In this document: positions 40,709 to 44,752 of the stretch, piece by piece | Layout: every line of letters starts with the position of its first letter | Position numbering within the stretch: the first letter of the stretch is position 1 | DNA from: CAZTVF01 sp964616985 | GTDB lineage: Bacteria > Planctomycetota > Phycisphaerae > SM23-33 | Assembly: GCA_964616985.1 (NCBI GenBank) | Contig: CAZTVF010000034.1 | Location: forward strand, 1 to 44,752 | Reading direction: 5' to 3' | Length of the DNA: 44,752 nucleotides | Made by a program: the position numbers and the translations under genes | The notes under the pieces: generated by a model | Told to the model about the DNA's origin: nothing | The model's input: only the letters and a program-made list of their open reading frames with translations | Databases searched by the model: none

Positions 40709-43192
40709 ATGGAACGCAAGAAGATCGTCATCATCGGCGGCGTTGCCGGAGGCGCATCGGCCGCCGCCCGCGCCCGCCGCATCAACGACGCCGCCGAGAT
40801 CGTCCTGTTCGAGCGGGGCGAATATGTATCCTTCGCCAACTGCGGCATGCCCTACCACATCGGCGGGGCCATCGCCGACCGCAAGAACCTGCTCGTGCAG
40901 ACGCCCGCGGGCCTCAAGAAACGCTTCGACATCGACGTCCGCATCGCCACCGAGGTCACGCGGATCGACCGTCCCCGCAGGCAGGTGCACTTTCGCAACG
41001 TCCAGACCGGCGTCGAGGGCGTGCAGCCGTACGATGCCCTGATCCTCAGCCCCGGCGCCGAGCCCATCCGCCCGCCCATTCCCGGCGCGGCCGGCGACCT
41101 GGTCCGCACGCTGCGGGGCATGGGTGACATGGACGCGATCAAGCAGATCGTGGACACGCAGAAGCCCGCGCACGCCGTCGTCATCGGCGGCGGGTACATC
41201 GGCCTGGAGATGACCGAGGCCCTGCGTCATCGCGGCGTGGGCGTGACGCTGGTGGAACTGGCGGCCCAGGTTTTCGGCGTGATCGATCCCGAGATGGCCG
41301 CCCCCGTGCACCAGGCCCTCAAGCTGCAGGGCGTGGACCTGCGCCTGGGCACGTCGGTGACGAAGATCGAGCCGGCGGCCGGCGGCCTGACCGTGCAACT
41401 CAGCAGCGGCGAACCCGTCGCCTGCGGGCTGGTGATCCTGGCCATCGGCGTGCGGCCTGACGTTTCACTGGCGCGCGAGGCGGGGCTGGCGATCGGCCAG
41501 CGAGGCGGCATCGCGGTGGACGACCGCATGCGGACGAGCGATCCCGACATCTTCGCCGTCGGCGACGCGGTGGAGGTGACCGACTTCATCGGCGGGTTCG
41601 CCTCGCTGATTCCGCTGGCCGGGCCCGCCAACCGCCAGGGCCGCATCGCCGCCGACAACGCGCTGGGCCGCGACAGCGTCTATCGAAAGACCCAGGGCAC
41701 GGCCATCTGCAAGGTCTTTGACCTGGCCGTCGGCATGACGGGCCTCAGCGAGAAGGGCCTGCAGCGGGCGGGCATCGCCTGCGAGAAGGTCTATGTTCAC
41801 CCCGCCAGCCACGCGGGCTACTACCCCGGGGCCGCCCCGATGAGCCTCAAGCTCCTGTTCGATCCCACCAGCGGCAAGATCCTCGGCGCCCAGGCCGTCG
41901 GCACCGACGGCGTGGACAAGCGGATCGACGTGCTGGCCGTGGCGCTGCGGGCGGGCATGACGGTCTACGACCTGGAGCACCTGGAACTGTGCTACGCGCC
42001 GCCCTACGGCTCGGCGAAGGACCCGGTTAATTACGCGGGCTTTGTCGCCGCCAACATCCTCCGCGGCGACGCGAGCATCTTCCACGCCCGCGACGCCGTC
42101 AACCCGCGCAACGACCAGATGCTGCTGGACGTCCGCATGCCGGCCGAGGTGCAGGCCGGCGCCATTCCCGGCGCGGTCAACATCCCGGTCGATGAACTGC
42201 GGTCTCGCCTGGCCGAACTGCCGCGCGACAAGGAACTGCTGGTGTATTGCCAGGTGGGCCTCCGCGGCTACGTCGCCTGCCGGATGCTGCAACAGGCGGG
42301 CTTTCGCTGCCGGAACCTCACCGGCGGCTACAAGACCTATGCTGCCGTCATGGCCGCCGGGCCCGCGGCCCCTTCGCCCGCTCCGCAGAAGAAGGAGACG
42401 CGCAGCGACACCGGCGCCGATGACGAAAGCGATCGGCCCGCCGGCGACACGAAGGCAGGGCCGCCCGCCTGCCACATCGACGCCACCTGCCTGCAATGCC
42501 CCGGGCCGATCATGCGGCTGCACGCCGAACTGGCCAAGCTGCCGGCCGGTGCGGCCGTGACGATCGCCGCGGCAGACCCGGGCTTTGCCGCGGATGTGAA
42601 GGCGTGGTGCCAGAACACCGGCAACGCGTTGGAGTCGCTGGAGACCCGCAACAAGCAGTACTTCGCCCGCATCATCAAGGGCACCGCCCGCCCCGCCGCA
42701 GCCGCCACGGAGAGCTCAATGTCCAAGAACAAGACGATCGTCGTTTTCAGCAACGACCTCGATAAAGCGATGGCGGCCTTCATCATTGCCAACGGCGCCG
42801 CGGCCATGGGAAACAAGGTCACGCTGTTCTTCACGTTCTGGGGCCTGAACATCCTGCGCAGGCCGCAAGGGGCGGCGGTGGCCAAGTCGCTCATCGAGCG
42901 GATGTTCGGCTGGATGATGCCTCGCGGCGCGGGCAAGCTGACGCTGTCGAAGATGAACATGGGCGGCATGGGAACGTGGATGATGAAGGGCGTGATGAAA
43001 GACAAGAAGGTCGCCCCCCTGCCGGAGTTGATTGAATCCGCCCGCGCCGCCGGCGTGCGGCTGGTGGCCTGCACGATGACGATGGACATCATGGGCATCC
43101 ACCGTGAAGAGCTGATCGACGGCATCGAGCTCGGCGGCGTGGCCAGCTACCTCGACACCGCCGGCGAGGGCAACGTGAACTTGTTCATCTGA
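40709..43192 (+). CDS. Four-module sulfur-relay protein: CoA-disulfide reductase, rhodanese, TusA and DsrE-like domains
   Basis: An 827-residue fusion. Residues 1-450 are a flavoprotein disulfide reductase of the CoADR/Npsr type: FAD motif IIGGVAGGASAAARARR at 8-24, single redox Cys45 in SFANCGMPYHIGG, NAD motif VVIGGGYIGLEMTEAL near 153-168 and IFAVGDAVEV near 285. A rhodanese domain (about 465-550) follows with active C514 in YCQVGLRGY. A TusA domain (about 588-660) has CLQCPGP with C594 and C597. A DsrE/DsrF-like domain (671-827) has C788 in VACTMTMDIMG. The order suggests reduction of persulfides or polysulfide and passage of sulfur through successive cysteines. The gene starts 3 bp after arsR, which probably controls it. 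Confidence 0.9.
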   Translation: MERKKIVIIGGVAGGASAAARARRINDAAEIVLFERGEYVSFANCGMPYHIGGAIADRKNLLVQTPAGLKKRFDIDVRIATEVTRIDRPRRQVHFRNVQTGVEGVQPYDALILSPGAEPIRPPIPGAAGDLVRTLRGMGDMDAIKQIVDTQKPAHAVVIGGGYIGLEMTEALRHRGVGVTLVELAAQVFGVIDPEMAAPVHQALKLQGVDLRLGTSVTKIEPAAGGLTVQLSSGEPVACGLVILAIGVRPDVSLAREAGLAIGQRGGIAVDDRMRTSDPDIFAVGDAVEVTDFIGGFASLIPLAGPANRQGRIAADNALGRDSVYRKTQGTAICKVFDLAVGMTGLSEKGLQRAGIACEKVYVHPASHAGYYPGAAPMSLKLLFDPTSGKILGAQAVGTDGVDKRIDVLAVALRAGMTVYDLEHLELCYAPPYGSAKDPVNYAGFVAANILRGDASIFHARDAVNPRNDQMLLDVRMPAEVQAGAIPGAVNIPVDELRSRLAELPRDKELLVYCQVGLRGYVACRMLQQAGFRCRNLTGGYKTYAAVMAAGPAAPSPAPQKKETRSDTGADDESDRPAGDTKAGPPACHIDATCLQCPGPIMRLHAELAKLPAGAAVTIAAADPGFAADVKAWCQNTGNALESLETRNKQYFARIIKGTARPAAAATESSMSKNKTIVVFSNDLDKAMAAFIIANGAAAMGNKVTLFFTFWGLNILRRPQGAAVAKSLIERMFGWMMPRGAGKLTLSKMNMGGMGTWMMKGVMKDKKVAPLPELIESARAAGVRLVACTMTMDIMGIHREELIDGIELGGVASYLDTAGEGNVNLFI

Positions 43193-43222
43193 GAATCCGC
43201 AGCCGGGTGCCGGAGGCTGCAA

Positions 43223-43333
43223 GGCCGCCTACGGGTGCGGCCGGTTTATGGTGGCATCCATCGGGCGGCAGACATTCACATGTCAGCCCAGCCTTCATCC
43301 GCCGAACTGTGCAACCCATAGGCGGCCGCACCC
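43223..43333. repeat. Inverted-repeat element between sulfur-relay and flavin reductase genes
   Basis: GGCCGCCTACGGGT (43223-43236) pairs with 43314-43327 in 13 of 14 positions, and GGGTGCGGCCG (43233-43243) pairs perfectly with 43323-43333. The two alternative pairings share bases, so the arms are related to each other. No reading frame or promoter is seen inside. It is probably another small dispersed element. Confidence 0.5.
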
Positions 43334-43413
43334 CCGCCACCGAGGCCAATTGTGAATGCTTTCTACTCGCGGCCGTTTCGTCTATCATGGCCCGTCATCA
43401 AAGGAGCCACTCC

Positions 43414-43950
43414 ATGGCGAAAATCGACGTGCCGTTCACGGCGCAGTATGATGCGGTGATGAAGATCCTGACGGGGCGGGGGCTGCTCGTCGGCAGTTAC
43501 GATCCCGCCGGCAAGGGCAACCTCATGACGATCGGCTGGGGCTCGATCGGCGCGATCTGGGGCATCCCCATCTGGACGGTCCTGGTGCGGCCCAGCCGCT
43601 ACACGTACGCGTGCATCGAGCACAGCCAGTGCTTCACCGTGAACGTGCCGACCGAGGCGCTGACATCGGCCTGCGGCACGTGCGGGTCCAAGAGCGGGCG
43701 GACGATGGATAAATTCACCATGTGCAAGCTCACGGCCCGGCGCGGCGAGCGGGTGAAGGCCCCCATCGTGACCGAGTGCCCCATCGTCTACGAGTGCCAG
43801 GTCGTCCACAGCAACGACGTCCAGCCGGCGAAGCTGGCGGGCGAGATCATGTCCGGCGCCTACGTCAGCGGCGACTTCCACCGCGTGTACTACGGCAAGA
43901 TCCTCGCGGTGCACATCAGCCCCGACGCCGAGAAATTGCTGCGGGTGTGA
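43414..43950 (+). CDS. Flavin reductase / flavoredoxin-like FMN-binding protein
   Basis: A 178-residue split-barrel flavin-binding protein. NLMTIGWGSIGAIWGIPIWTVLVRPSRYTY is the FMN-site region, followed by FTVNVP and a CGTCGSKSGRTMDKF segment where the family usually has CGxxSGRxxDKF. GEIMSGAYVSGD represents the late HVxxxxVxD strand. Such proteins reduce flavin with NAD(P)H or carry electrons in anaerobes (flavoredoxin). The start at 43414 has AAGGAG; a longer upstream frame crosses an inverted repeat and is not used. It lies 221 bp after the sulfur-relay gene, so it may have its own promoter. The CxxC in the flavin loop is slightly unusual. Confidence 0.85.
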   Translation: MAKIDVPFTAQYDAVMKILTGRGLLVGSYDPAGKGNLMTIGWGSIGAIWGIPIWTVLVRPSRYTYACIEHSQCFTVNVPTEALTSACGTCGSKSGRTMDKFTMCKLTARRGERVKAPIVTECPIVYECQVVHSNDVQPAKLAGEIMSGAYVSGDFHRVYYGKILAVHISPDAEKLLRV

Positions 43951-43976
43951 CCGCTCAAGCGAGCCCTCACTCGTGC

Positions 43977-44165
43977 GGGTGGCGCCCTTCCGAGGCCGCC
44001 GCCCTCGCAGCGTTCTTGGTGGCGGCCTCGGAATGCCGCCGCCCGTCAGTTGTGTGATTGCGTCTGGCAACGGCTTGCCGTTCGGCGCTGTAGAAGCCGC
44101 AGGGCGTCACCCGGATTTGACAGCGCCGAACGGCAAGCCGCCGCCAAAGCCTCACTTCCAGATTC
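43977..44165. repeat. Dispersed inverted-repeat element, copy B
   Basis: A second copy of the element at 31216-31360. It has the left hairpin region (GGGTGGCGCCC...GAGGCCGCCGCCC, plus a further GGTGGCGGCC unit) and the right hairpin with perfect 20-bp arms (44071-44090, CGGCTTGCCGTTCGGCGCTG, and 44121-44140) around a 30-nt loop. The right flank CCGCCAAAGCCTCACTTCC matches copy A in the same direction. The loop matches copy A only as its reverse complement (26 of 34 positions when TG and CA of the arms are included). It lies about 25 bp after the flavin reductase stop. Confidence 0.8.
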
Positions 44166-44219
44166 AATGGTCAAGGCGCATTAGACCGCAGCACTACCGA
44201 CGATCTCGCCCACCGCGGT

Positions 44220-44639
44220 TTACAGGTTCTTCCGAATCGCCGCGGCAAGCTCTTCCATTCGTCCCGATGGATACGACCCGGCCGGCCAGTTGAAGTGGAA
44301 GGCGTCGCCGGCGTTGCGGGGAATGATGTGGAAATGCACATGGGGCACCTCCTGGTGGGCGGCCTTGCCGTTATTCTGCAGCACGTTGACCCCTGCGGCG
44401 CCCGTCGCCTTCTGCACCGCCCGCGTCAGGGCGGGCAGGTGGCGAAGCAAGGCCGCGGCGGCCTCGGCGGGCATCTGGTCGATCGTCTGGTAGTGGTCTC
44501 GCGGGATCAGCAGCACGTGTCCCTGCGCCAGGGGCCCGATGTCCAGAAACGCTATTCCGCTCGCGTCGTCGAGAATCCTGGTGGCGGGGATCTGCCCGGC
44601 GATGATCTTGCAGAAAATGCAGTTGGGGTCCGCGGTCAT
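44220..44639 (-). CDS. HIT-family nucleotide hydrolase/transferase
   Basis: A 139-residue histidine-triad protein of the Hint type. The triad HVHFHIIP places H100, H102 and H104; the N-terminal CIFCKIIAGQIPA (C7, C10) forms half of the zinc site often seen in bacterial members, and LIPRDHYQTI supplies more of the fold. Hint enzymes cleave AMP-amide or similar bonds; the cellular substrate is usually unclear. No neighbour on its strand tells more. The start ATG at 44639 is followed at once by the conserved N-terminus. Confidence 0.93.
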   Translation of the reverse strand: MTADPNCIFCKIIAGQIPATRILDDASGIAFLDIGPLAQGHVLLIPRDHYQTIDQMPAEAAAALLRHLPALTRAVQKATGAAGVNVLQNNGKAAHQEVPHVHFHIIPRNAGDAFHFNWPAGSYPSGRMEELAAAIRKNL

Positions 44640-44752
44640 CGTATGCTCCTTTGCGAACTATTCTATTCCGCCCCCCGCGCGATGCAAGCTCGCGCACCGA
44701 TTGCGGATTCGCAGATTCAAATCTGAGATGCATAAATAACAAGTGACATTGG

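Overview
This is a high-GC stretch of bacterial chromosome. It most likely comes from a member of the Planctomycetota, probably the Phycisphaerae. That placement is inferred from gene content and architecture: a signal peptidase I carrying a zinc-ribbon insert, a rhomboid protease with zinc-finger N-terminus, a secreted tandem SUMF1-fold protein, a GH106-like glycosidase, LptB (so an outer membrane), a DUF2723-type glycosyltransferase, and many palindromic intergenic repeats. No rRNA or other marker gene is present to prove it. I see no CRISPR array, prophage or transposase gene.

Layout. 1-1392: the 3' end of a GlcD-type FAD oxidase and a MntP manganese exporter. 1775-9053 (minus strand): a long co-directional run, probably one operon read right to left, of deoxynucleoside-kinase-like gene, panC, panD, lgt with a large insert, a secreted HtrA-like protein that has lost its catalytic triad, and a secreted TPR/HEAT protein. 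9143-9319 is a small palindromic mobile element sitting on the stop codon of a GH106-like glycosidase gene (9312-12341). 12543-15954 (minus): lptB, lepB and a small nucleotidyltransferase-fold gene. 16233-19206 (plus): pyrE, a PglC-like phosphoglycosyl transferase, an ATP-grasp ligase and a HAD phosphatase, then tRNA-Arg(CCT). 19748-22946 (minus): a DegT aminotransferase and a membrane 4,6-dehydratase (PglE- and PglF-like). 23080-25845 (plus): a DUF2723 membrane glycosyltransferase and a WecA-type transferase. Together 16767-25845 looks like a surface-glycan assembly locus starting from a 4-amino-6-deoxy sugar. 26023-29651 (minus): a membrane-anchored tandem SUMF1 protein and a thioredoxin-fold protein without CxxC. 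29808-31132 (plus): gmhA overlapping a GT2 glycosyltransferase. 31455-36164: a degenerate receiver protein, a lipoprotein with a lipin (LNS2)-like HAD domain, a DapA-family/epimerase pair and a MORN-repeat secreted protein. 36358-40006: a glycyl radical enzyme without its activase, convergent with a zinc-finger rhomboid protease. 40313-43950: an ArsR regulator on a promoter that should give a leaderless transcript, a four-module sulfur-relay protein (CoA-disulfide reductase, rhodanese, TusA, DsrE-like) and a flavin reductase. 44220-44639: a HIT hydrolase.

The most interesting items are: a repeat family with two copies in this window whose hairpin loop is inverted in one copy relative to conserved flanks (31216-31360 and 43977-44165); the 12-bp duplication around the palindromic element at 9143-9319; the leaderless ArsR / four-domain sulfur relay unit; a bacillosamine-like sugar pathway in which an ATP-grasp/HAD pair stands where an acetyltransferase is expected; and several secreted proteins that keep an enzyme fold while losing its catalytic residues. 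Family assignments rest on motif recognition by eye; no database search was run.
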